Of a stretch of 64,000 nt of DNA, positions 48,624-56,400 are shown piece after piece. The stretch covers positions 4,821,565-4,885,564 of the forward strand of contig OY969903.1 in assembly GCA_963704405.1 (NCBI GenBank), read 5' to 3'. The position numbers and the translations under genes were made by a program. The notes under the pieces were generated by a model. It was not told where the DNA came from. It saw nothing but the letters and a program-made list of their open reading frames with translations, and made no database searches. The DNA is from MFD01213-c1 sp963704405 (lineage in GTDB: Bacteria > Planctomycetota > Phycisphaerae > Tepidisphaerales > Tepidisphaeraceae). Every line of letters starts with the position of its first letter. The stretch's first letter is position 1.

Positions 48624-49139
48624 ATGACCGCGCCCGAGATCATCAAACTGATATCCGCCCGCTTTCCCACCCAGCTTCTCGCAATCTTCCCTGGCGACAA
48701 ACACCCGCGCGTTCACATCGCAACGGAAAATTGGCGTCCTCTTGCCGAATTCCTGATTCAGAATCCGTTGCTGAAATTCGATTGGCTCGCTAATCTCGGC
48801 GGTGTCGACTACGCCGCCGACAATAAAATGTGCGTCGTATATGACCTCTGGAGCTTCGAGTTACGGCACACATTCGCGGTGAAAGTTTTCTGCCCGCGCG
48901 AGCAGGCCAGCATCTCCACCGTCAGCGATCTGTGGCCGGCCGCCAACTGGCATGAGCGGGAGACGTTTGATATGTTCGGGATCACCTTTCACGGTCATCC
49001 CGACCTTCGGCGAATCCTGCTCGCTGACGATTGGGAAGGCTTCCCCCTCCGAAAAGATTACGCCTTCCCGCGCGAATACCACGGCATCCCCGGAAGCGTG
49101 GAGTTAGACTGGCAACACAAGCCGGACTACCCAAAATAG
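48624..49139 (+). CDS. nuoC: NADH-quinone oxidoreductase subunit C
   Basis: 171 residues, the 30-kDa subunit of complex I, which sits in the peripheral arm next to subunit D at the quinone site. The C-terminal signature is complete: WHERETFDMFGITFHGHPDLRRILL, then WEGFPLRKDY. FDWLANLGGVDYA is the N-terminal family motif. No nuoA, B or D flank it, which is unusual because nuo genes normally lie in one cluster. It may be a stand-alone or second copy. The stop is followed by an AT-rich gap and strong stem-loops. Confidence 0.88.
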   Translation: MTAPEIIKLISARFPTQLLAIFPGDKHPRVHIATENWRPLAEFLIQNPLLKFDWLANLGGVDYAADNKMCVVYDLWSFELRHTFAVKVFCPREQASISTVSDLWPAANWHERETFDMFGITFHGHPDLRRILLADDWEGFPLRKDYAFPREYHGIPGSVELDWQHKPDYPK

Positions 49140-49256
49140 TTTGGTATTTTTTAGGAATGCAAAAGTGATAAATATTTGAAAGGCACACCGCCATTTTTAT
49201 CGTAAGTCTATACTGCCAAGACAATAGAAATATTTTGATCGCGCTAGTTTTTCTTC

Positions 49257-49284
49257 TTGATTTTAATAGCGACCTCCGTATTAT
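49257..49284 (+). promoter_or_regulatory. sigma-70-type promoter for candidate small RNA
   Basis: TTGATT at 49257-49262 and TATTAT at 49279-49284, 16 bases apart, in an AT-rich stretch. Transcription would begin near 49291, 90 bases before a terminator. Confidence 0.5.
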
Positions 49285-49290
49285 GTGATC

Positions 49291-49382
49291 CATCAAACAA
49301 AGGTGAGACCGCGGACGAAGGTGTCCGCCGTCCACTTAGCCAAGAGGGCTTCGACCTGTGAAAAACAGTCGAGGCTTTTTTT
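49291..49382 (+). ncRNA. candidate small RNA, ~90 nt
   Basis: Bounded by the promoter at 49257-49284 and a Rho-independent terminator ending at 49382, with no reading frame. A first hairpin pairs GCGGAC with GTCCGC (about 49311-49328), extended by GAC/GTC. An AGCC/GGCT stem comes next, then the terminator stem. The structure could also be a leader or attenuator, but no plus-strand gene follows closely. Not matched to a known RNA family from memory. Confidence 0.4.
49347..49382 (+). terminator. Rho-independent terminator
   Basis: GGCTTCGACCTGT pairs with ACAGTCGAGGC across a GAAAA loop, with one bulged C and one wobble. Seven T follow (49376-49382). Confidence 0.75.
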
Positions 49383-49435
49383 GTCGGGGGTACTCCCCGA
49401 AGAAGGTTCCCCCCCTCCTTCTTCAACCCCCGACA
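49382..49435 (+). repeat. two-tier stem-loop with C-rich loop
   Basis: Outer stem TGTCGGGGGT (49382-49391) with ACCCCCGACA (49426-49435). Inner stem GAAGAAGG (49399-49406) with CCTTCTTC (49417-49424). A seven-base ACTCCCC bulge lies on one side, and the ten-base loop is C-rich. A second structured RNA may run from here to the terminator at 49536. Confidence 0.6.
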
Positions 49436-49446
49436 TTTTAATCTAT

Positions 49447-49501
49447 GCTCTCAACCGCTCGGCCTCCCCTCCGGGCGTCATCCCCCCTAATAGTTGAGAG
49501 C
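49447..49501 (+). repeat. stem closing a C-rich loop
   Basis: GCTCTCAAC (49447-49455) pairs perfectly with GTTGAGAGC (49493-49501). The 37-base loop contains two CCTCC strings, complementary to a Shine-Dalgarno sequence. Confidence 0.55.
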
Positions 49502-49505
49502 GGCG

Positions 49506-49536
49506 AGCCGCGGACCTTAGGTCCGCGGCTTTTTTT
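49506..49536 (+). terminator. strong Rho-independent terminator
   Basis: AGCCGCGGACC pairs perfectly with GGTCCGCGGCT around TTA. Seven T follow (49530-49536). It ends the whole structured stretch. Confidence 0.9.
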
Positions 49537-49573
49537 ATATTCATCTAAGGGGGTTTAAAATGTCTGACTTGTT

Positions 49574-50659
49574 TCAAGCGGCAACGCGCTGCCCCACCCC
49601 GCGCTCCGGTGAAACGATTGGTTTCCCCGGCGCAATCGGCCGACCGAACGCAGGCAGTCCCTCTTCATTCCACCCAAACGGTAGCGCATGCACATGCCGA
49701 TCCCATCCCTCCCGGCGGCTTTTCTTCGAGTGATAAAACATCACATCACACCCATCGGGCATCGTCGTAAATGAACAATGCCCCACACCCACCACTTCAT
49801 CGGTTGACTCAAAAACCGGCCGCGCGTGCTTGTTCCAACTCGACGCCGTCATCGGATCGGCATCGGCATCCATCCAGATCATCCCCAGCTTATAAGTATG
49901 CTGCCACGACCCGCTGCAGGAATAGATCAGGAAAATTCGCCCATGCCGCCGCAAGATCGCCGGCGCTTCATGCAACCCGCGCTGGCTTCGGTCCTCGCCG
50001 ACATGTTCCCACTCGTGGCAATCATTCGGGCAAACCTGGACACGATTGGAAGAGATCGTCGCCGGATCGCTCATGGTGGCGATATACAGATGCTGAATAT
50101 CGCGATGGTCTGCCCACCCCGACCAGATGAAATAAAGCTGCCCGCGAATCTGCAGTACGGTGCCATCAATCGCCCAGCGGTTGTTTGTCTGACCGGCAAT
50201 ATCATCGCCGGTATAGAGCGGCCCCAAATCTTCGTATTCCCCCTGCGGATCATCCGTGCGAGCGCGAAGCACGCCAATCCGATGGTTTGCATTGCGCCCA
50301 TCACTGGCGGCGTAATAAATGTACCACTTCCCAAACAGGCAATGCAGTTCCGGAGCCCATACCTGTCGGCTGTTCCACCCCCGCGCAGGAGGCGTCCAAA
50401 CGGTCACCCCTCGGCTGCGCTTCAGAATGTCATCCGATTTCCAAACTTCTATGCAACCCGTGTGGCGGGCGTTGCATGAGTAATAATGATCGCCATGCCG
50501 CGCAATCCAGGGATCAGCGCCGTCATAAAGGGGGTTGGTAGGAAATGGAGCAAGCGAGCTGATCGCAGCATCAGCCGCAGACGCGTCGCCATGCGACACC
50601 GTTGACTGCCGACTGAGCCCGGCGAGCGTCGGCGGGTCTAAATCCAATGGACGAGACAT
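49574..50659 (-). CDS. GH43-type glycoside hydrolase
   Basis: 361 residues, a five-bladed propeller of the GH43 clan acting on arabinose- or xylose-containing glycans. NPLYDGADPWIARHGDHYY holds the catalytic base Asp. NNRWAIDGTVLQI holds the pKa-setting Asp, and GLHEAPAILRRHGRIFLIYS holds the acid Glu. EVWKSDDIL and APELHCLFGKWYIYY are further family blocks. No export signal is visible in the 60-residue N-terminal extension, so it may be cytoplasmic or use another route. No partner sugar-uptake genes are adjacent. Confidence 0.82.
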   Translation of the reverse strand: MSRPLDLDPPTLAGLSRQSTVSHGDASAADAAISSLAPFPTNPLYDGADPWIARHGDHYYSCNARHTGCIEVWKSDDILKRSRGVTVWTPPARGWNSRQVWAPELHCLFGKWYIYYAASDGRNANHRIGVLRARTDDPQGEYEDLGPLYTGDDIAGQTNNRWAIDGTVLQIRGQLYFIWSGWADHRDIQHLYIATMSDPATISSNRVQVCPNDCHEWEHVGEDRSQRGLHEAPAILRRHGRIFLIYSCSGSWQHTYKLGMIWMDADADPMTASSWNKHARPVFESTDEVVGVGHCSFTTMPDGCDVMFYHSKKSRREGWDRHVHALPFGWNEEGLPAFGRPIAPGKPIVSPERGVGQRVAA

Positions 50660-50883
50660 TCTTCCCTTCCGTTATTCCAACGGTTTCCGGTGCGCCATAT
50701 CGGCTCCGCCGACGGTCATTCGCATCCCTGGTCACCTACCTATCGGCAGATCAGCCAAGGGAATTTTGAGAATCGTTTTTGAACCCCAACGGAGCCCCAG
50801 CCCCCCCAAAGCCCCACTACAATCGATAAACTAGGACGCAGATGTCCGCTGTCCGGTTTCGGCATAGACTTAGAGTAATAGTC

Positions 50884-52062
50884 ATGAAACTCACAACACC
50901 GATTGCCGCGGTAATCCTGGCCGCAGTAGCCACTCTGTCCCGAAGCACATTCGCAGAACCGCCTGCAACGGCCCCAACAGCAACGACCAACCCCGTTGTC
51001 GCCAAAGCCCAAACATTGATCGACAAAGGCCTGGACTATTTAAAGTCCCAGCAAAAGCCTGACGACAGTTGGCAGAATCCCGGTGACCAGCCGGCCATTA
51101 CCGCCTTGGTGCTGAAGGCCTTCATGCAGGACCCAAAGTACGACGCCGGCCAGCCGTTCCTGGAAAAAGGATTCGCCAGACTGCTGCGCTATCAGAAGCC
51201 CGACGGGGGGATCTACAACGACCTGCTCGCCAACTACAACACCGCGATCGCCATCAGCGCCATCGCGGCGTCAAAAGAAGCCGAATACAAGCCGCAGGAA
51301 TTGAAGGCGATCGAATACCTCCGCCGATTGCAATGGACCGACAAGATCGACAAAGTCGCCGAGCGCCAGCAAGTTTCAAGCGATGATCCCCGCTTCGGCG
51401 GATGGGGCTACGGCAAAAAAGAACGCCCCGACGGCAGCAATCTTCAAATCGCGATCGACGCCCTTCACGACGCCGGCATCAAGGCCGGCGACCCGGCGTA
51501 CCAGGCCGCGATCGCCTTCGCATCCCACCTGCAAAATCGCAGCGAATCCAACAACCAGCCGTGGGCCTCCGACGACGGCGGCTTCGTATACTCAACCGCG
51601 GACAACGGCATCTCCTTCGCCGGCGAATACACCGGCCCCGACGGCCACCGACTGCTCCGCAGCTACGGCTCCATGACCTACGCGGGCCTGAAAAGCATGA
51701 TCTACGCCGGCCTGACCAAAGACGACCCACGCGTGAAATCCGCATGGGAATGGATCCAGAAAAACTGGACCTTCGATGAAAACCCCGGCATCAAACTAGG
51801 CGACGGCAACGTTTCCGAATCCGGGCTCTATTACTATTTCCACACCGCCTCCCGCGCCCTCCGCGCCTACGGCGACCCTATTGTCACGGACACTCAGGGC
51901 AATAAACACAATTGGCGACAAGAACTGATCGATAAGCTCGCCACCCTGCAAAAGCCTAACGGAAGCTGGATCGGCCAAACAAAATGGATGGAAGCCAACC
52001 CCACGCTGGCAACGGCGTTCGCTGTCCTGGGCCTGGAAGAAGCCATCGCCTCGCCGAACTAA
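50884..52062 (+). CDS. exported terpenoid-cyclase-fold protein (prenyltransferase/squalene-oxidase repeats)
   Basis: 392 residues from the ATG at 50884, which gives a clean signal peptide (MKLTTPIAAVILAAVATLSR..FA). The rest is an alpha/alpha barrel with repeats such as LDYLKSQQKPDDSWQNPGD, LLRYQKPDGGIYND and LQKPNGSWIGQ, the QW-like repeats of the squalene-hopene cyclase and prenyltransferase superfamily. No DxDD catalytic motif is seen and the protein is about half the length of a cyclase. It is thus unlikely to make hopanoids. Similar short exported versions are common in planctomycetes with unknown role. Confidence 0.75.
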   Translation: MKLTTPIAAVILAAVATLSRSTFAEPPATAPTATTNPVVAKAQTLIDKGLDYLKSQQKPDDSWQNPGDQPAITALVLKAFMQDPKYDAGQPFLEKGFARLLRYQKPDGGIYNDLLANYNTAIAISAIAASKEAEYKPQELKAIEYLRRLQWTDKIDKVAERQQVSSDDPRFGGWGYGKKERPDGSNLQIAIDALHDAGIKAGDPAYQAAIAFASHLQNRSESNNQPWASDDGGFVYSTADNGISFAGEYTGPDGHRLLRSYGSMTYAGLKSMIYAGLTKDDPRVKSAWEWIQKNWTFDENPGIKLGDGNVSESGLYYYFHTASRALRAYGDPIVTDTQGNKHNWRQELIDKLATLQKPNGSWIGQTKWMEANPTLATAFAVLGLEEAIASPN

Positions 52063-52105
52063 TCGGTATGGGACGAAAGAGACGAATCTTTTCCCACCCA
52101 ACCCC

Positions 52106-52765
52106 TCATAACTTCCGAACCACCCGCAGCGGATCGGCCTTTCCGCTTTGCTGAAACGCCGCCTCGCGCGCCCGGCATCCGCGGCACGCCCAGCATGGTT
52201 CGCTGCCGCCTTCGATACAGCTCCAGGTTCGATCGAACGGAGCGGAGACCTGAAAGCCGACGTCCACCACCTGCCACGGCTCCAATTCCAGCAGCGGCAT
52301 TTCGATCGTGAGGTCCGGCTGATTGCACGGAAGCTGGATCAGCTCATTCCAAATCTGCATGTATTCCGTCACCTGCGCGAGCTCATCGGCATTGCTGCCA
52401 ACGCGCAGGCCAAGGTAGACCATGCCGGCCTGATAATGAACCGCAAAACGCAACGCCGCCGAGATCAGGGGCAACAGGTCAACCATCTGCGGCGAGATCG
52501 GTGTCGGATGCCTCGGGTCCGAAACATTGTTCGTCTGCACCCGCGCCGACTGAATCTGCGTCAAAAATGGCATCGGCAATGTGTGCTCGCGATACGGTTT
52601 GAAGTGAGCCACCTGCATATCAAACGCCGCCCGCGAGCGCGATTCGGGCTGCTCGCCGACCTCGGCATAAAGCAGAACAGTTCGGTATTTCTGGGCGGCC
52701 AGCGCGGTGATGACGGCGCTGTTCACGCTGCCGTTACTGAGGATGATTGCGAGGTCTTTGGCCAT
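52106..52765 (-). CDS. QueC-like PP-loop protein with altered nucleotide motif
   Basis: 219 residues. The fold and the C-terminal zinc cluster SCIEGGSEPCWACRGCRAREAAF follow 7-cyano-7-deazaguanine synthase (QueC), which makes the queuosine precursor preQ0 with ATP. But the PP-loop, SGGxDS in active enzymes, is here SNGSVNS. The second Gly and the Asp that positions ATP and magnesium are replaced by Asn. The middle part (HPTPISPQMVDLLPLISAALRFAVHYQAG) takes the place of the PGRN region. It is probably a diverged relative, with changed or lost activity. No queD, queE or queF neighbours are seen. Confidence 0.65.
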   Translation of the reverse strand: MAKDLAIILSNGSVNSAVITALAAQKYRTVLLYAEVGEQPESRSRAAFDMQVAHFKPYREHTLPMPFLTQIQSARVQTNNVSDPRHPTPISPQMVDLLPLISAALRFAVHYQAGMVYLGLRVGSNADELAQVTEYMQIWNELIQLPCNQPDLTIEMPLLELEPWQVVDVGFQVSAPFDRTWSCIEGGSEPCWACRGCRAREAAFQQSGKADPLRVVRKL

Positions 52766-52840
52766 GGGGATCTCGGGATCGGGGTTGGGAATACGTTAGC
52801 AGGTCGTGGCAAAAGCCGCGCGGGATTTTGCCACCGGCTG

Positions 52841-53815
52841 TTAGTCTAAGGTCAGCAGCACCTTTAAGACACCAGGGCGGCCGGCTAGGTCCATCGCTTC
52901 AACCCCCTGCTCCAGCTTCATCCGCCGGGTGATCAGGCTGGTCACGTCAACCTGCTTCTCGGCCAGCGCGCGAATCGCTTCACGAAACGGACCACAGCGG
53001 CTGCCGATGACAGTGATCTCGTCAATCACCAGCGGTGAAAGATTCAGCGGCTGCCCGGCGGCTGTCGTGCTTTTCAAAACAATCGTCCCGCGCGGCCGCA
53101 CCATCTGCATCGCCCATTCAAAACCACTGGCGCTTCCCGTGCAATCAACCACAACATCCTGATCGTGCCGCGGAACGATATCCGCCAGTGGCCGCGACCG
53201 GATCGACCACCGCTCGCACATCGCAAGCTTGTCGGGGTGCTTGCCGATCACCCGAACCGGATAGCCGGCGTTCCGCATCACCTGCGCCACCAGCAGCCCG
53301 AGCCGCCCGTCGCCCAGCACAGTCACCCACCGCCGGCCTTCACTCGCGCCGCGCGGCCCTGCGCCGAGCTGCTTGATTACCTGGAACGCCGCCGCTAAGG
53401 GTTCGACGAAAACGGCCTGATCGTCATCCACCGTTTTGGGCAGCGCATGCAGATTCACCGCCGGCAACCGCACGAATTCCGCAAACGCCCCATCATGATT
53501 CTGAATCCCCAGCACGCTTCGGCTGCGGCAATGGCTGCTCAATCCCGACAGGCACAGATCACATCGTCCGCAAACAATATTGATCTCCCCTACCACGCGC
53601 TGCCCCACCAGCTCTTTGTTCGGCGACGAAACCACATCGGCGACGAACTCGTGCCCGAGCACGCCGTGGAAATTCATGTACCCCTTGGTGATCTCCAGGT
53701 CCGTCGCACACACGCCCGCCTGACGAACACGAAGAAGCGAATCGCCATCCGTGATCGCCGGTTCTTTGCGACGAGCATCAAATGAAAGAGTCTTGTCAAA
53801 AATAAGGGAATGCAT
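52841..53815 (-). CDS. zinc-type medium-chain alcohol/polyol dehydrogenase
   Basis: 324 residues of the MDR superfamily. Catalytic zinc: Cys in GVCATDLEI, His-Glu in GVLGHEFVAD, and Glu in VEPLAAAFQ. Structural zinc: CGRCDLCLSGLSSHC. The coenzyme domain has VTVLGDGRLGLLVAQV, a Rossmann GxGxxG variant. Oxidises an alcohol or polyol with NAD(P)H; closest in feel to threonine/sorbitol dehydrogenase-like members, substrate unknown. Preceded by a perfect 31-base inverted repeat (53825-53896). Confidence 0.82.
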   Translation of the reverse strand: MHSLIFDKTLSFDARRKEPAITDGDSLLRVRQAGVCATDLEITKGYMNFHGVLGHEFVADVVSSPNKELVGQRVVGEINIVCGRCDLCLSGLSSHCRSRSVLGIQNHDGAFAEFVRLPAVNLHALPKTVDDDQAVFVEPLAAAFQVIKQLGAGPRGASEGRRWVTVLGDGRLGLLVAQVMRNAGYPVRVIGKHPDKLAMCERWSIRSRPLADIVPRHDQDVVVDCTGSASGFEWAMQMVRPRGTIVLKSTTAAGQPLNLSPLVIDEITVIGSRCGPFREAIRALAEKQVDVTSLITRRMKLEQGVEAMDLAGRPGVLKVLLTLD

Positions 53816-53824
53816 GGGGAAAGC

Positions 53825-53896
53825 GTCCGTTGTCAGTGGTCAGTTGTCCGTTGCTACAGCGTTCCAGCAACGGACAACTGACCACTGACAACGGAC
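53825..53896. repeat. perfect 31-base inverted repeat
   Basis: The left arm 53825-53855 (starting GTCCGTTGTCAGTGG) is exactly reverse-complementary to 53866-53896, with a ten-base loop. No T run follows either side, so it is not a standard terminator. Sits between the dehydrogenase and the HEAT-repeat gene. Confidence 0.9.
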
Positions 53897-53922
53897 TCCT
53901 GCTATGCAACAGAACTGAAAAA

Positions 53923-54774
53923 TTATCCAAACGGTTTTTCAGTCCCGCTCAAAAATCTCAACCACGCCGCTTCGTCGTAATTGAGATCCTGGCCGGTCAG
54001 CGAAATCAGGCTTCGGCGGGATTGCCAGGCAAGTCCGAAGTCCCGCTCGCCGAGCACGCTCACGAGTGTGCGGGCGACATCCAGAGTCGGATAATGCCGC
54101 AGCGCGTCGGCCGCGGCGATGCGGACATCTTTCGATTCATCCACCGTCTCAGGCCGGCCTTCGCTGGTGATTTCCCGCTTGCCCTGCACCCGGCGAATGA
54201 GCCCCGGAATCGCCATCACATCGGGAATATTCGCCAATGCCTTGGCGGATTCCAGTCGAATCAATTCGTTTTCATCGTCGAGCCCGGCGATGAAGATTTG
54301 TGTCGCCGACGCGTCTCGCGAAATATTCAAGGCCCGGATCGCCATCGCGCGAACGGTAAAATCCGGATCGTTCTGGGCAATTTGCCTGTATCGCGTCGTA
54401 TAAGGCGGCTTTTTGGCAAAGTCCCACTTCGTCACCAGATCGGCAATCCCCTGGCGGCGGATGTCGGCACTGTTCATGTCCTCCATCTTCCGCACTGCCT
54501 TAGCGGGCGTGTTGCCGCTGGCGGCGTCGCCAAGCGCGACAAATGGGGAAGCGATTGCACTAAACATCACCGCAACCAGCGCAAACGCATCGTTGTTGTC
54601 GTCGCTGGCCGGGCTCGCGTTGTATTTCCCCTGCACGTACGACTGCTGATGATTCTCCTGATCCTGCACCCGCTGCAATCGCGAATCGGCGCCCGTTTTC
54701 ACGGGATCGTGCGCATGACAGCCCGCGCCTAAGGCCAATGCCGCGGACAGGAGAATGCAAAGGGATTTGCGCAT
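53923..54774 (-). CDS. HEAT-repeat lipoprotein
   Basis: 283 residues from the ATG at 54774. The signal (MRKSLCILLSAALALGAGC) ends in Cys, a probable lipoprotein although GAGC is a weak lipobox. The mature protein has HEAT/PBS-type alpha repeats: TVRAMAIRALNISRDASATQIFIAGL, ELIRLESAKALANIPD, VRIAAADALRHYP and VARTLVSVLG. Such scaffolds bind partners rather than catalyse. A hydrophobic stretch near residue 50 (ALVAVMFSAIASPFVALGDA) is unusual for a periplasmic protein. Function unknown. Confidence 0.7.
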   Translation of the reverse strand: MRKSLCILLSAALALGAGCHAHDPVKTGADSRLQRVQDQENHQQSYVQGKYNASPASDDNNDAFALVAVMFSAIASPFVALGDAASGNTPAKAVRKMEDMNSADIRRQGIADLVTKWDFAKKPPYTTRYRQIAQNDPDFTVRAMAIRALNISRDASATQIFIAGLDDENELIRLESAKALANIPDVMAIPGLIRRVQGKREITSEGRPETVDESKDVRIAAADALRHYPTLDVARTLVSVLGERDFGLAWQSRRSLISLTGQDLNYDEAAWLRFLSGTEKPFG

Positions 54775-54793
54775 GAAATTTACGTTCTCCGTG

Positions 54794-54814
54794 GCACGGG
54801 CCTCTTGCCCGTGC
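54794..54814. repeat. REP-like palindrome
   Basis: GCACGGGC (54794-54801) pairs with GCCCGTGC (54807-54814) around CTCTT. Lies between the HEAT-repeat gene and murI. Confidence 0.6.
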
Positions 54815-54851
54815 ATGGCTCGCTTATAAGCACGGATGCCGTGCGATTAAG

Positions 54852-55709
54852 TCACACCGAAATGGGCACCGTCATCGCCACCAAATCTTCCGGCGTAACC
54901 CAGGTGGGTGGATCGATCTCCATCCCAACAAACCGCGACGCCAGCGTCTGGAACTTCGGCGAATCATCGGTCACGAAGCATCGCAGCGAACCGGCGTCCG
55001 TCGTTCCGCCTCGCAGCAGGCCGCATGTCCGCAGGCGTCGCGCGACATCTTCGGCGCACTGCTCGGCGGAGTCAATCACGCGGCAGCGCTCCCCCACCAT
55101 CTTCACGATCGCCCCCTTGAGAATTGGATAATGCGTACACCCCAGCACCAGCACATCCGGCCCGCGAGCAATCAGCGGTTCAAGATATTGCGACAGCGCA
55201 ATCTGCACCAGCGGATCGTTATCCGTCCGCCCGTCTTCAATGATCGGAACCAGCAGCGGTGTCGGCCGCAGCATCAACCGGGCATGATTGCGCCGGCGAT
55301 GAATCGCCTGTTCATATGCCCGCGAACGGATCGTGGCTTCCGTGGCGATGATCCCAATCAGCGGCGTCGCCTTCGTGCCGGCCGCATCAATCGCCGCCCG
55401 GGCGCCGGGTTCAATCACACCGCTGATCGCCATTTCGGGAAATTCGGCTTTCAGCGTCGCCATCGCCAAGGCAGTGGCGGTGTTGCATGCAATCACGATG
55501 TGTTTCGGGTTCAGCGGGCGCAGATAAGTGATGATCTGACGGACAAATGTCGTGACCGTCGCCTTGGTTTTCGAGCCATATGGGACCCGCGCCGTGTCAC
55601 CAAAGTAAATAATTTCCTCATGCGGCAGCGCCCTCTGAATGGCTTTCACGACGGTTAAACCGCCTAAACCGCTGTCCAAAACGAGAATGGGGGCGCTGGA
55701 TGCAGGCAC
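54852..55709 (-). CDS. murI: glutamate racemase MurI
   Basis: 285 residues. Converts L- to D-glutamate for the peptidoglycan stem peptide. VLDSGLGGLTVVKAI holds the first acidic residue, YFGDTARVPYGSKT the substrate-binding block, and IACNTATALA and LGCTHYPIL the two catalytic cysteines of the two-base mechanism. All are present. Together with murA in the same window it argues for a peptidoglycan-making cell. Starts 94 bases from the divergent response-regulator gene. Confidence 0.95.
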   Translation of the reverse strand: MPASSAPILVLDSGLGGLTVVKAIQRALPHEEIIYFGDTARVPYGSKTKATVTTFVRQIITYLRPLNPKHIVIACNTATALAMATLKAEFPEMAISGVIEPGARAAIDAAGTKATPLIGIIATEATIRSRAYEQAIHRRRNHARLMLRPTPLLVPIIEDGRTDNDPLVQIALSQYLEPLIARGPDVLVLGCTHYPILKGAIVKMVGERCRVIDSAEQCAEDVARRLRTCGLLRGGTTDAGSLRCFVTDDSPKFQTLASRFVGMEIDPPTWVTPEDLVAMTVPISV

Positions 55710-55802
55710 GCTTAGGAGTTATCGGACCCTGGGGGCTATAATGTTGACATTAAATGCCGGGGGATCGACAACTGATCGCTGACAATTTATTTGGAGTGAG
55801 AT

Positions 55803-56195
55803 ATGAGCCAGACATTGGAAGGCAAATTAATTCTGTTGGTCGACGACGACAGCGACATCCTGACCAGCATGCAAGCTGCCTTTGAGCCCACCGGCGCCAC
55901 CGTTGAGACCGCCAGCAACGGCAACAAAGCCGTCGAAATCGCCGAAAAAAATCAACCGGACCTGGTGGTCCTGGACATGATGCTCCCCGGCCGCAGTGGA
56001 TTTCTGGTCCTGGAAAAGATCAAGGCCAGGAAGCCCCGCAACACCAAGCCCCACGTCATTATGATTACCGGCAACCAGGGATCGCGGCACAAAATGTACG
56101 CCGAGAGTTTGGGCGTAAGCGAATACTTCAATAAACCGGTGAAGCTCGACAAGCTGATCGCAACCGCCGAGCGGTTGCTGGCGACGCCTGCCTGA
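55803..56195 (+). CDS. single-domain response regulator
   Basis: 130 residues, receiver domain only. The acidic pocket is in LLVDDDSDI (Asp14-16), the phospho-acceptor is Asp58 in VVLDMMLPG, and the switch residues are Thr89 in MITGNQ and Lys111 in FNKPVK. No DNA-binding output domain, so it works like CheY or a phospho-relay intermediate. GGAG eight bases before the ATG is a good ribosome-binding site. No histidine kinase is adjacent. The 93-base gap to murI should carry both promoters. Confidence 0.92.
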   Translation: MSQTLEGKLILLVDDDSDILTSMQAAFEPTGATVETASNGNKAVEIAEKNQPDLVVLDMMLPGRSGFLVLEKIKARKPRNTKPHVIMITGNQGSRHKMYAESLGVSEYFNKPVKLDKLIATAERLLATPA

Positions 56196-56255
56196 TCCGC
56201 GCATAAAACATCGCACGGTAAAATCCAGAGGTTTTGGAACCCTTATTCGTGATAT

Positions 56256-56268
56256 GGGCCTTTGGCCC
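56256..56268. repeat. short palindrome
   Basis: GGGCC-TTT-GGCCC, followed by CGTGCGC, in the gap between the response regulator and rny. Confidence 0.4.
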
Positions 56269-56320
56269 GTGCGCAGCTTCGAACATCGGGATATCGCGAT
56301 TATTAAACTATAGCGCTGTC

Positions 56321-56344
56321 AGCACGGGCCCCTCCGGCTCGTGT
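56321..56344. repeat. REP-like palindrome
   Basis: GCACGGGCC and GGCTCGTG pair with one mismatch around a four- to five-base loop. Shares the GCACGGGC arm with the element at 54794. Confidence 0.45.
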
Positions 56345-56400
56345 CGCAACGCAGGCATCAGCACAGCGAAGGCGCGTCACGAAAACGCTCGCTCCGCAGC

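Noticed and set aside
49560..49736. 58-codon plus-strand frame with a GGGGG site upstream
   Set aside because: Lies almost wholly antisense to the GH43 gene; the product has no recognisable pattern. Noted only because it follows the terminator closely.
53830..54732. 300-aa plus-strand gene
   Set aside because: Antisense of the HEAT-repeat gene and runs through the 31-base inverted repeat.
55737..55750. TATAAT and TTGACA near the murI/response-regulator gap
   Set aside because: The two boxes are in the wrong order and spacing for a promoter on the plus strand, and the minus-strand reading is weak.
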